Virus record (IMG/VR): IMGVR_UViG_3300025264_002028
Location: 39,240-103,239 of that record
DNA length: 64,000 bases
Source of the DNA: a virus
Strand: one strand, 5' to 3'
Shown here one piece after another: positions 26,584 through 34,800 of the stretch. The first letter of the stretch is position 1; each line of letters begins with the position of its first letter. The notes under the pieces were generated by a model. The model saw nothing but the letters and a program-made list of their open reading frames with translations, was not told where the DNA came from and did not search any database. A program made the position numbers and the translations under genes.

Positions 26584-27069
26584 TTACCTTCTGAAGGTGG
26601 GACGATCAGTGCGAGTTCTAAGTCCATCATACCATAGTTTACGTCGATTGTCAACACGTTTTCTATTGTGGCGATCATGATGAGCGTGCGCTCTAGGATG
26701 CACATTAATAAAAACATCTACTTGACGACGTGGTCGATAGCGTACTGACCACCAACATCTGTTACATCTACAGTTGGGATGATGACGATATTGGTTTATG
26801 CCTCCATTACCAAAAATAATAATAATACGGGGTTTGATCTTAGATCTGTGTATCCTATCTTTTCTTCTCTTCGCCTCTTCTGCGGCTCTTTCTTTAATTT
26901 TTTTACGAATTTCTCTTTTGATACACGCCCTACACTTATCACATGCCTTGCAGCTATCAATACATCCTTGCTCGTCGCACTCACAATCTTTATGTTTACG
27001 GGGAGTGGCCGCCAAAGAAGGGGTAGCCATCATTAAAAATAGTACCGTAGTAATAATTAAGTGTTTCAT
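26584..27069 (-). CDS. Secreted basic Cys/His/Arg-rich protein
   Basis: This 161-residue protein has a clear signal peptide (MKHLIITTVLFLMMATPSLA). A cysteine-rich segment follows with pairs C-x-C, C-x3-C and C-x2-C (about 29-49), then a lysine/arginine helix and an Arg/His-rich C-terminus (HPNCRCNRC; HPRAHAHHDRHNRK). The pattern suggests an exported metal-binding or envelope-binding protein. No family recognised. It follows the DUF1501 genes after a probable terminator. Confidence 0.65.
   Translation of the reverse strand: MKHLIITTVLFLMMATPSLAATPRKHKDCECDEQGCIDSCKACDKCRACIKREIRKKIKERAAEEAKRRKDRIHRSKIKPRIIIIFGNGGINQYRHHPNCRCNRCWWSVRYRPRRQVDVFINVHPRAHAHHDRHNRKRVDNRRKLWYDGLRTRTDRPTFRR
26626..26654 (-). 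promoter_or_regulatory. sigma70-type promoter ahead of phoH (inside upstream gene)
   Basis: On the minus strand, TTGACA (26649-26654), a 17-base spacer and TATGAT (26626-26631) lie in the 3' end of the secreted Cys-rich gene. Initiation would be near 26619, about 46 bases before phoH ATG 26573. Perfect -35 and spacing, 5/6 at -10; it is in coding sequence, so chance cannot be excluded. Confidence 0.45.
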
Positions 27070-27081
27070 TTTATCCTCCAG

Positions 27082-27131
27082 AAAAGAAAACGGGTTTTAA
27101 CTGAATTGATCAGTACAGAGAGGAGAACCCG
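27082..27131 (-). terminator. Probable terminator after DUF1501 gene
   Basis: On the minus strand, arms CGGGTT (27126-27131) and AACCCG (27091-27096) enclose an inner hairpin ACTGA/TCAGT (27110-27114 with 27100-27104). A T-rich run (TTTTCTTTT, 27082-27090) follows. It separates the RNR-DUF1501 operon from the secreted protein gene. Confidence 0.45.
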
Positions 27132-27158
27132 AAACCTCCTGCATAATAAAGCTGCTGA

Positions 27159-28427
27159 TCAAACCAGCTCTGTCATGGGATCTCGGTGATCTAGAAGATA
27201 CTGAGGTCGTCCACCTGTGTCGATAACCGTTGTGTCTCTAGGATCAATTCCAAGATTATAATAAATCGTACTAGTAATTTCCTGAAAATGAACTGGGCGC
27301 TCGACAGCGTGTTCACCAAGACGATTTGTTTCGCCAATCGTTTGACCAAGCTTCATACCGCCACCAGCCAATAGAGCGCAACTAACTTGTGGCCAGTGAT
27401 CTCGGCCAGCACCCTTATTAATCTTGGGTGTACGACCAAACTCGCCCCATACCACAACAGTCACATCATCAAGCATCCCTCTTTCATCCAGATCCTCAAC
27501 CAATGCGCTGACACACTGATCAAGCTTACCACCATGATCTCTAACGAGATCAAAGTTAGCGCCATGACTATCCCATCTACCATAAGAAAGGCTCACAGAA
27601 CGCACTCCTACCTCAACCAAACGGCGTGCCATGAGGACGTGTTCATTAACAGTAGGAGCACCGTCATACTGATACTTAAAAGGCTTACCATCTCCATAAC
27701 GTTCACGGATTTTAGGGTCCTCCTGACTTAAATCCAGAGCGTCTACAAGTTTACTAGAAGTAAGTACATCAAAAGCCTCATCAATGAAAACATCTCCTTC
27801 AGGCTTAATATTACCAAGGCCTGTTAGCAATTCTTTTCTAGATTGTAGCCTATCTTTAGTAATACCATTAAGGGTGAGGTCAGACATCATCTCGCCATTA
27901 GGTTTAAAAGGTCTATGGGAGATACCGAGATAGCCCTCACTACCAGACTCAGACCACGGGCTATGTTTGGTTTTAGCTGCCAGACCAATAGTGGCTGGAA
28001 CTGATACGTCTACGGGACCTTGAATCTTTGAAGCAACCGATCCAATACTAGGATAGCCAACTCCAACGATCTTTTCATTTCGTCCCCATCCGCTCATACA
28101 TTGATAGCCGTCATGACCACCAGCCGAACCGATCACTGAACGAATAGCAACAAACTTATCCATCATAGAGGCGATCTTAGGAAAACTTTCTCCAATCTGG
28201 ATACCGGGTACTGACGTATCGATAGGCTGGAATTCGCCTCTAATTTCTGCGGGAGCATCTGTTTTAATGTCCCACATGTCTTGATGCGGAGGACCTCCTC
28301 CTAAAAATATATTAATAACAGCTTTGTGTTGGGTGCCGTTTTGTTGTTGTGCCTGTAAAATATTAGGCAAAGACAACATACCAAAACCGCCCACCGATAA
28401 GAATCCTCTTCTTGATAGTCTAAACAT
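27159..28427 (-). CDS. DUF1501 family Tat-exported protein (divergent copy)
   Basis: This 422-residue protein begins with a twin-arginine signal (SRRGFLSVGGFGMLSLP). It carries the DUF1501 core: NIFLGGGPPHQDMWDIK, SYGRWDSHGANFD, VVVWGEFGRTPKIN and GRDHWPQVS. DUF1501 proteins belong to the alkaline-phosphatase/sulfatase-like superfamily and are abundant in Planctomycetes; their activity is not established. The expected location is periplasm or cell surface. It starts 13 bases after the second DUF1501 gene and is clearly different from the other two copies. Confidence 0.9.
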   Translation of the reverse strand: MFRLSRRGFLSVGGFGMLSLPNILQAQQQNGTQHKAVINIFLGGGPPHQDMWDIKTDAPAEIRGEFQPIDTSVPGIQIGESFPKIASMMDKFVAIRSVIGSAGGHDGYQCMSGWGRNEKIVGVGYPSIGSVASKIQGPVDVSVPATIGLAAKTKHSPWSESGSEGYLGISHRPFKPNGEMMSDLTLNGITKDRLQSRKELLTGLGNIKPEGDVFIDEAFDVLTSSKLVDALDLSQEDPKIRERYGDGKPFKYQYDGAPTVNEHVLMARRLVEVGVRSVSLSYGRWDSHGANFDLVRDHGGKLDQCVSALVEDLDERGMLDDVTVVVWGEFGRTPKINKGAGRDHWPQVSCALLAGGGMKLGQTIGETNRLGEHAVERPVHFQEITSTIYYNLGIDPRDTTVIDTGGRPQYLLDHRDPMTELV

Positions 28428-28440
28428 CTTAATCTCCTAA

Positions 28441-29691
28441 TCATAAAATTGATTGGGCTTCACCCTCTAACAAGTAACGCGGCCTTCCGCCATTATCCAC
28501 TTTCTGAATACTCATAGGAATATTAAAGTGGTCAAATAGTGTTGCGCACACATCCAACGGACCATATGGGTTTTCTTTAGGTGTATACGACTTATCAGCC
28601 TTACCTACAGTTCTTCCTAACTCATATTCTCCTCCAGCCATAAGCATAGGTGACATCGCGGGCCAGTGGTCGCGACCTGCGTTGCCATTAAGTTTAGTTC
28701 GGCCAAACTCTCCGGTGACCACCAGTAAAATCTTTTCATTTAATCCTTTTTCCCAGACATCCTGCAAGAAAGCCGCAATAGCCTGATCAACAGGAGGAAC
28801 TCTACCCTTAAGAGCATTAGAAATATTACCATGCATGTCCCAACCCCCGTAGTGCATCGTAATAAATTTTGTACCATACTCTGAAAGTCTACGTGCTAGT
28901 AACATTTGCTTTCCAATATCGGTATTACCATATGCATCTCTAGTTTTAGTTGGCTCTTTATCGATATTGAATGCCAGCTTAGCAGTGCCGAGAATAGTAT
29001 CATAAGCCTGTGTAGTATATTTACCTATGGAATTAGCTGCATTACTAACGATTTCATGCTGCTTATCCAAGGCCGCCAGTAATTCACCGCGCGACTTGAA
29101 TCTACCTATTTCTACTCTAGGACTGAGGTTGTCCTTGTTGGAAGGATCAAATGGTTTATACGCTCCACCTAACCATGAAGGTCCCTCTCCCGAAATACCA
29201 CCTTGTTTAATATAAGTTGGAATTCCCGTAGAAGTATTAGCTCCATAGATGGAAGAAACGATAGAGCCAAAACCCGGATATTTTGGGTTGGATGTTTGGG
29301 CTCGTTCGCCGTTGTAGTGACCCGTCATCATCCAGTGAGTTGCTTGACGATGAGATGAGTCACCGTGCGTAAAAGAATTAACAGTTACAATTTTATCTTT
29401 ATGTTTAAATGTTTGAAGCCAATCAGCCCCTAATGATATATTAGTAGCGCTGTCATATAACAACCCATTCACAGGTCTAAATTGATCAGGAACATTGAAA
29501 TCAGTGGGAGCATGAAACGTTTCAAATTGAGTGGGTCCACCACCCAGCCACAGCCATACTACTGATTTGTCTTTTAGAGCCAGCTCCTCTTCTTCCGATA
29601 ATGCTAAATCGGATAGACCTATCGTAGACATTCCAGCTCCGATACTTCCCATACGTAAAAAATCACGCCTATTAAAATAAAAATCTAACAT
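28441..29691 (-). CDS. DUF1501 family Tat-exported protein, duplicate A
   Basis: This 416-residue protein has a Tat signal (FNRRDFLRMGSIGAGMS) and DUF1501 motifs VWLWLGGGPTQFETFH, HYGGWDMHGNIS, VVTGEFGRTKLNG and GRDHWPAMSPM. A strong RBS (AGGAGG) precedes ATG 29691. It aligns without gaps to the copy at 51290-52540, about 36 differences in 416 by eye. It lies 12 bases after a putative virion protein gene and appears co-transcribed with ribonucleotide reductase. Host acquisition is likely, since such families typify PVC bacteria. Confidence 0.92.
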   Translation of the reverse strand: MLDFYFNRRDFLRMGSIGAGMSTIGLSDLALSEEEELALKDKSVVWLWLGGGPTQFETFHAPTDFNVPDQFRPVNGLLYDSATNISLGADWLQTFKHKDKIVTVNSFTHGDSSHRQATHWMMTGHYNGERAQTSNPKYPGFGSIVSSIYGANTSTGIPTYIKQGGISGEGPSWLGGAYKPFDPSNKDNLSPRVEIGRFKSRGELLAALDKQHEIVSNAANSIGKYTTQAYDTILGTAKLAFNIDKEPTKTRDAYGNTDIGKQMLLARRLSEYGTKFITMHYGGWDMHGNISNALKGRVPPVDQAIAAFLQDVWEKGLNEKILLVVTGEFGRTKLNGNAGRDHWPAMSPMLMAGGEYELGRTVGKADKSYTPKENPYGPLDVCATLFDHFNIPMSIQKVDNGGRPRYLLEGEAQSIL

Positions 29692-29703
29692 GCTTTCCTC
29701 CTT

Positions 29704-30900
29704 CTAGTAGATATCGGCTCCTCGCGTTATACTTTGAATAGCTGTATGCCTGTAAGGAACGTAATCATTAAATGTATTGGCATATTCTAAAGTGAGTTCC
29801 GTATTACCGCCTCCAGTGTCTCCTCCGCTGTATGATATAGAAGATAGATAATTTTTTGTACTAAGATCCCAAACAAAATATGTATAAATAAGTGGGTTGG
29901 TGGTTGGAATTGTCGCTGCTATCTTAATCGGACAATCTGCTGTTTGTCCCGGCGCAGCATTTGCATTAGTATTGAAGTTCGTGTCTACATTTTTAACAGC
30001 CCTATTAAAAGTTGTTTCTCCTGACCGAAACCCCTGCGCAGCAATCCCATTGAATGAGCATGTAATTTCCAATGGCATATTAATATATTTCCATTTATTC
30101 AATTCATTAGCCTTAAGGTCAGTACCAGCATCAAGTTCAGACCCACGCCAATTTCCCATATCAGGAAGTTCAGAATAAGTTACACCCACAGAAATATCTA
30201 TACTTTGAAGACCCTGCAAACTAGCAATTGGAGTAAAGGTTTGTGTCACTTCATCTGGATAAGTGCCTCCTGTAATGTGACTCCATTTTACTAAACTAGC
30301 GCTTTCTGGAAACGTAGGAAGATTAGTATAATCTGCTACTTCCAAATAATCTATATTTCTGCGCGTACTTTTAGTAATAAATGTTAATGATTCTGTAACT
30401 GCTTGTCCTACAGATATATTATATGATACATTTGTTAAAAGGCAATATTCATAGGTAATAGATTCGACTAAGTCTGGAGTTGGGTCAGTCGGATCAATAA
30501 CTTTACCTATATAAGCAGCCGCGTCTGCCCCGTATAGTAGAACTATATTATATTGAGGTAATTCGTTGCCTGACATCCCAAAGTTAGCAGTATTCAGAAA
30601 ATAACTGGCGTCATAGGCTACAGGAGGAGATGTAGTAGGCGTGTAAAAGGGTGTAGTATTTTCGTCTAGGACACGCTCAATAGTTATTTCTATATTTGGT
30701 TGTTCATACCATAAATAATTTCTTTGGGATCTTCCGATATCGGGAAGACTATAAGAGGGCGTATCGACATTTACGCCTACAGATTGAATCCCACTTAGAA
30801 ATGTAGCGTCAGTGGGATCACTAATATAAGATGTGGGGCTTACTTTCTTGTACAAAACCCCTTGACAGGCATAAAATATCCTGTTATTATTATTTACCAT
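29704..30900 (-). CDS. Putative virion structural protein (tail-tube-like) with internal repeat
   Basis: This 398-residue, cysteine-poor, beta-rich protein has two similar modules: GIQSVGVNVDTPSYSLPDIG (about 36-55) with PNIEITIERV, and GLQSIDISVGVTYSELPDMG (about 224-243) with MPLEITCSFNG. The C-terminal LSSISYSGGDTGGGNTELTL resembles phage tail-tube type proteins. Assignment is by style, not a firm family. It overlaps the reductase stop codon (TAATG). Confidence 0.5.
   Translation of the reverse strand: MVNNNNRIFYACQGVLYKKVSPTSYISDPTDATFLSGIQSVGVNVDTPSYSLPDIGRSQRNYLWYEQPNIEITIERVLDENTTPFYTPTTSPPVAYDASYFLNTANFGMSGNELPQYNIVLLYGADAAAYIGKVIDPTDPTPDLVESITYEYCLLTNVSYNISVGQAVTESLTFITKSTRRNIDYLEVADYTNLPTFPESASLVKWSHITGGTYPDEVTQTFTPIASLQGLQSIDISVGVTYSELPDMGNWRGSELDAGTDLKANELNKWKYINMPLEITCSFNGIAAQGFRSGETTFNRAVKNVDTNFNTNANAAPGQTADCPIKIAATIPTTNPLIYTYFVWDLSTKNYLSSISYSGGDTGGGNTELTLEYANTFNDYVPYRHTAIQSITRGADIY
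29907..29938. repeat. 32-base element, copy 2 (within coding sequence)
   Basis: 27 of 32 bases match the non-coding inverted-repeat element at 5113-5144, including GAATTGTCGCTGCT and TTAATC. In this copy the arms pair over only 6 bases (ATTGTC/GACAAT). It lies in the second half of the putative virion protein gene. Confidence 0.5.
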
Positions 30901-33080
30901 TACAGGATCTCACAGGTTCCACCGGAACAAGCTAATTCTTGTTGCAGCTTGGTGTTGTCTTCTTTTTCCACTACAGAAATATAATCTACATCCTGATATT
31001 CCCGGTTTAATTCAGTCCACAACTTATAATTATACACATCTTTCATACAATAAGTCAACTTCTTGATGTCATCATCAAAATATTTTTTAGTGAATCTATG
31101 GCATCTTTTTACCCAATTTCTTTTAGAGGACCCTTTAACCGGACCCCCTAGATTGAGTAGGGTATCACATGCAGCCCACAAATTATCTTCCCAAAGCGTT
31201 AAAGCTACTTCGATTAGCCCACTTACAAACATTACGCCATCCCCATGATGGGACACCATTTCACTAGGCAAATAGATGGTTGTAAAAGGGGCCTGAGGAT
31301 AATCTTTATCGCCGGTAACAGGTAATAGAGAAATCCCACAGAACCATTTTCTATTTCTGTAAATAAATTTTTCTACATCATCCCATTCACTCTCTTTGAT
31401 ATTAATAGTATTACTAACATTATGGCTAAGCCATGGCTGAGTGCATAAATCTTGATTTGTACCAGTAATCACCCAATTTTGTTGTGTAGATTTTACAGCG
31501 ATTAGGAGGTCTAAAGCCCCCACTTTATTCTTGGTTTTTGAGCCTGCTGCCACTTCAATACAAAAGGATATCACGTCATCGCTATCATTAGCGGACCACA
31601 CAGACTCCTGACAGGCTCTAGGATTAATTTTTTTAAAATGCTTATATATATCTTCCATTTTGTTAGCCTGAACGCGCCTAATGTACCTTTTTGCGTGATG
31701 TGGGTGTATTCCAGAGCTAGTTCCTAGTATACAACTAGCAGTACCTTCTGGCTTAACACACGTACATCTGGCAGCTTGATTAATACCAATTTTTTGGGCT
31801 AATTCTTTATTCACTTGCTTTACTGTTCTAGCTGCTCTTCTTTGGAACTCAGGAGATAGACATACCTCGTGTGCCTCCATTATACCAGTCATAGAAACGC
31901 CAATAAGCGCTTCCCGTTCCATAATGTTTTTGCTGGCATGTTCCAAATAGCCCACATCAGTAAAACCAGCTTGTAGAGTCCCAATAATAGCAGCAGCCCT
32001 TGCTGACTCATAAAGATCCTCTTCACTCTTAATTCGGGCACAATTAATTGTAGACAAATTACAGGCCTGCCATCCAGACTGACCAGTTTTTTGATCAACA
32101 GGCCAAAATCCTATTTCTACACAGGGATTCACTAAAAACTCAGTGGAGTCTGCCCAAACAAAACCGGGCTCGCCAAACTCTCTAACTGATTGCATCAAGT
32201 CAGAAAATTGTTCTGGCGTCGTAGTCTCTCTAAGCAGTAAGGCTGAGTTATTAGAACGTCCTCTTTGAGGATTCTCATGAAACCAGTTACCTGTTTTTGC
32301 GGACGCCATTTTTGTGTCATCTGGTGAAAACAGGCATATAGTAGCGCTTCGCCTAACACCACCACTAATAACAGCGTCAGCAGAATGCATAACAATATCA
32401 TAAGCATCAATTGGACTAAGTTGTTTATTACCATGTTTAACTGTTTCATCTAAAAGACTCTTTATATTTTTAAGTGACTTTTTAAGAGGTTCCGGTCCCG
32501 GAGCCTTTCCCCCATGAGAAAGAGGGGCGCCCGCTTCTCTTATTTTTGTAAAATCAAATACTACATTTTTACCGGAGTATTCTTTAAAATCTTTTGGTCT
32601 ATTAAAATAAGAATTAACCAACACACCAACTGCATCTGACCACCCCTCTATATTATCTTCTACCGTAAACCTTTTGGTGCCTTCTTTATTTTTTACTAAA
32701 TTAGGTAACTTAGCTACATGATGTTTCTGTACAGAAAATCCAGTCCCACACCCACAAAGAAGGAGATACATGCATTCTTGAAAGAATTGTGGGCGATCAC
32801 AGAAGGAGGAAATACAATTATACATCCTCATGTTATGTTTAAGAATGGGTTTTCCACCAAATTGTAAGGCACGTTGAGATCCTAAAACACGTCTCTTCTT
32901 CATCATATCATATGCCCACTCGATATCCTCATGTATCTCTGAAATATCTTCGTATTTTTTGAGCATCATTTTTTTTACACGATCTACAGTTTCATGCCAT
33001 GTTTCTCTTCTTTTTTTGTCTGATATCCATCGGGCATATTTAGCGACAAAAGTATAATCCATCAGCGATTTGATCGACAT
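30900..33080 (-). CDS. nrdJ: Adenosylcobalamin-dependent (class II) ribonucleotide reductase
   Basis: This 726-residue protein is close in length to monomeric RTPR-type class II enzymes. It has GCGTGFSVQ, SGGVRRSATICLF, the active-site region NPCVEIGFWP and WQACNLSTIN, KPEGTASCILGTSSGIHP, and a C-terminal redox pair ACSGGTCEIL. No glycyl-radical motif or separate beta subunit is visible, which fits class II (B12-dependent, oxygen-independent). It reduces ribonucleotides for phage DNA synthesis. It starts 15 bases after dCMP deaminase and overlaps the virion protein start. Confidence 0.92.
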   Translation of the reverse strand: MSIKSLMDYTFVAKYARWISDKKRRETWHETVDRVKKMMLKKYEDISEIHEDIEWAYDMMKKRRVLGSQRALQFGGKPILKHNMRMYNCISSFCDRPQFFQECMYLLLCGCGTGFSVQKHHVAKLPNLVKNKEGTKRFTVEDNIEGWSDAVGVLVNSYFNRPKDFKEYSGKNVVFDFTKIREAGAPLSHGGKAPGPEPLKKSLKNIKSLLDETVKHGNKQLSPIDAYDIVMHSADAVISGGVRRSATICLFSPDDTKMASAKTGNWFHENPQRGRSNNSALLLRETTTPEQFSDLMQSVREFGEPGFVWADSTEFLVNPCVEIGFWPVDQKTGQSGWQACNLSTINCARIKSEEDLYESARAAAIIGTLQAGFTDVGYLEHASKNIMEREALIGVSMTGIMEAHEVCLSPEFQRRAARTVKQVNKELAQKIGINQAARCTCVKPEGTASCILGTSSGIHPHHAKRYIRRVQANKMEDIYKHFKKINPRACQESVWSANDSDDVISFCIEVAAGSKTKNKVGALDLLIAVKSTQQNWVITGTNQDLCTQPWLSHNVSNTINIKESEWDDVEKFIYRNRKWFCGISLLPVTGDKDYPQAPFTTIYLPSEMVSHHGDGVMFVSGLIEVALTLWEDNLWAACDTLLNLGGPVKGSSKRNWVKRCHRFTKKYFDDDIKKLTYCMKDVYNYKLWTELNREYQDVDYISVVEKEDNTKLQQELACSGGTCEIL

Positions 33081-33095
33081 GAAATATATTTTCCT

Positions 33096-33551
33096 TTAGG
33101 TAATCTTTAAATCAAGATTTGTTTTAACATTGTAGATCTCTAGACCGTTCTTAACTAAAAATTGATGTACAGATGTATCGTTATCATTCTTGGAAGATAC
33201 AAAAGAATCTTTTTCTATGTACCACTTATTAATGCCATTTTGCCATAATAGTTTAGCACACCGAAAACATGGATAATGTGTGACATACGCTTTAAGGGGA
33301 CCAAAATATCTGCGTTCCATATTAGATACGGCATTTTCTTCAGCATGAACCATAAACGGATATTTTTCTGGACGAAAAGTAGGAAGGACAGAGTCGTTAC
33401 AACCTGCTGGAAAACCATTGTAACCCATACCTACTACATGATTAAGTGTATTAACTAAAACGCACCCAACCCTAGTCTCGCTATCGTGACTACGGATGGA
33501 TGCGTAATGAGCCATACCCATAAAATACTGATCCCAAGACGGTCTGTCCAT
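33096..33551 (-). CDS. dCMP/deoxycytidylate deaminase, paralogue 1
   Basis: This 151-residue zinc deaminase has VHAEENAVSN (about 87-96; H and E of the active site) and HYPCFRCAKLLWQNG (PCxxC zinc ligands, about 111-125), plus GYNGFPAGC. It would produce dUMP from dCMP for thymidylate synthesis. It is the first gene after a consensus promoter at 33588-33616 and precedes the ribonucleotide reductase. A second copy is at 56109-56555. Confidence 0.9.
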   Translation of the reverse strand: MDRPSWDQYFMGMAHYASIRSHDSETRVGCVLVNTLNHVVGMGYNGFPAGCNDSVLPTFRPEKYPFMVHAEENAVSNMERRYFGPLKAYVTHYPCFRCAKLLWQNGINKWYIEKDSFVSSKNDNDTSVHQFLVKNGLEIYNVKTNLDLKIT

Positions 33552-33587
33552 TGTTTATTCCAAATTAAGAGATAGCCTGACACTTAC

Positions 33588-33616
33588 ATTATCTACAATT
33601 ATCTAGCTTTTGTCAA
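33588..33616 (-). promoter_or_regulatory. Consensus sigma70 promoter for dCMP deaminase-RNR-DUF1501 operon
   Basis: On the minus strand, TTGACA (33611-33616), a 17-base spacer and GATAAT (33588-33593) lie in the 82-base intergenic gap 33552-33633. Initiation would be near 33581, about 30 bases before ATG 33551. All six -35 bases match and five of six at -10. Confidence 0.7.
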
Positions 33617-33633
33617 ACATTTTTTTGTAAAAA

Positions 33634-33942
33634 CTATCGGTTTCTCAATGTATTAATCATAACATCAAACTTTTCATTAAGTTTATCATTTAAGTGTAGT
33701 TTGCAGTCTGCCACGCTACTTTCTAGGTTGTCTATTTTTGTTTCTATTTTGCCTTCTAGGCTATCGACTTTATTTTCTAAAGATGTTAATCTTCTATTTA
33801 ATGAATCGTTCACTCTCTCCTCCAGTAAAATAATTTTTTTACCATGAGTCATAATAGTAAACAACATCCAGCCCATTAAGGGTATAAATACCATACCGAC
33901 AACTTCAGCTATACTTTTAAGCAGTTGCCATGTATCAGTCAT
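33634..33942 (-). CDS. Membrane protein with coiled-coil tail
   Basis: This 102-residue protein has one membrane helix (EVVGMVFIPLMGWMLFTIM, about 13-31). A long heptad coiled coil follows (RRLTSLENKVDSLEGKIETK, about 50-69). The layout resembles small phage membrane proteins, including some holin or spanin-like accessory proteins, but no function can be assigned. It follows a strong terminator. Confidence 0.6.
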   Translation of the reverse strand: MTDTWQLLKSIAEVVGMVFIPLMGWMLFTIMTHGKKIILLEERVNDSLNRRLTSLENKVDSLEGKIETKIDNLESSVADCKLHLNDKLNEKFDVMINTLRNR

Positions 33943-33963
33943 AACAAGCCTTTCATATAAAAT

Positions 33964-33997
33964 AAAAAAAAAGGGGGAGAGAAATTCCCTCCCCCTT
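33964..33997 (-). terminator. Strong Rho-independent terminator
   Basis: On the minus strand, a 9-bp stem AAGGGGGAG/CTCCCCCTT (33989-33997 with 33971-33979) with a 9-base loop is followed by a run of T (33964-33972). It lies 15 bases past the stop of the probable structural gene at 34012-34710. Confidence 0.88.
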
Positions 33998-34011
33998 CTT
34001 ATAAGTTTAGA

Positions 34012-34710
34012 TTACATACCAGTAATTGGTGAATAATCGAAGAAGTCACCGCCAGTTGCGACAGTAAGATCAACGAAATCAACTTTCATTACCAACTCAC
34101 CCGGAATGGCTCTAGTTGGATTAGCAGCCTTGTCTGTTCTAGCACCAGTAGCACCAGCAATCGGGTCCCACATATTGGTAGTAGACAGGGTGTCTGGAGC
34201 AGTCGCGGTATCCATACCACCAGTAGCCACGTCTAGCCAGTTAATTCTGGAGTCGGTCATTTTGGCTCCAGTACGTGTGGTATGTGTCCAGCTAAACCGA
34301 TCAGCACGGAATGCCGTGACAATCTTAGCCCCATAATCATGCTGGAATTGAAGAATCGCTTGATTCGAGGTGCCAACGCCCATGAATAGCAAGTTTGTTT
34401 TAGCCACACCAGAAAGGGTGGTGGATTGACGAGCAATAACATATTTGCCCTCAGCTTCGTAGGCAAACGTACCAGCGCTTAAAGCCTTTTGAGCATTATA
34501 AGCGCCATTACCAGTAATAATTCTAGGTAGCGTGTTAGAGTCTGCGGCGAGCGATACGCCATCTTTAAGAGAGAGCGCTTTGGTGATAACTGCACCAAGT
34601 CCGCTGGTCACAGCTGAATTCTGTAGAATGCATCCACCTTCTACTGCAAAAATAAAAGCGCCGCCCGTCGTGTTAACTAAATAAGCACTTGTAGATGTAG
34701 GAACTGCCAT
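34012..34710 (-). CDS. Probable virion structural protein, single-gene unit
   Basis: From ATG 34710 (RBS GGAGG, 8 bases) the protein is 232 residues, begins MAVPTSTSAYLVNTTGGAFI and is rich in A, T, G and beta-type sequence. It has almost no cysteine and no enzyme motif. A strong terminator follows directly, and a gap precedes it, so it looks like a separately and strongly expressed unit, typical of abundant virion proteins (for example a decoration protein). The assignment is by context and composition. Confidence 0.5.
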   Translation of the reverse strand: MAVPTSTSAYLVNTTGGAFIFAVEGGCILQNSAVTSGLGAVITKALSLKDGVSLAADSNTLPRIITGNGAYNAQKALSAGTFAYEAEGKYVIARQSTTLSGVAKTNLLFMGVGTSNQAILQFQHDYGAKIVTAFRADRFSWTHTTRTGAKMTDSRINWLDVATGGMDTATAPDTLSTTNMWDPIAGATGARTDKAANPTRAIPGELVMKVDFVDLTVATGGDFFDYSPITGM

Positions 34711-34800
34711 TAGATAAGCCTCCATAATGGAAATAAATATATGTTCCTACAATATCCAAAAACGGTCCGGTTCCTATCTAACAATACACAAAAAGCCGTC

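Noticed and set aside
26574-26717. 49-residue N-terminal extension of PhoH
   Set aside because: Its codon third positions are unlike the neighbours and the overlapping frame of the secreted protein fits better.
34711-34800. Promoter search in the 90-base gap before the probable structural gene
   Set aside because: No -35/-10 pair with acceptable spacing; a promoter used by the phage sigma factor may be there but I cannot recognise it. The small CCG/CGG hairpin near 34790 is too weak to call a terminator.
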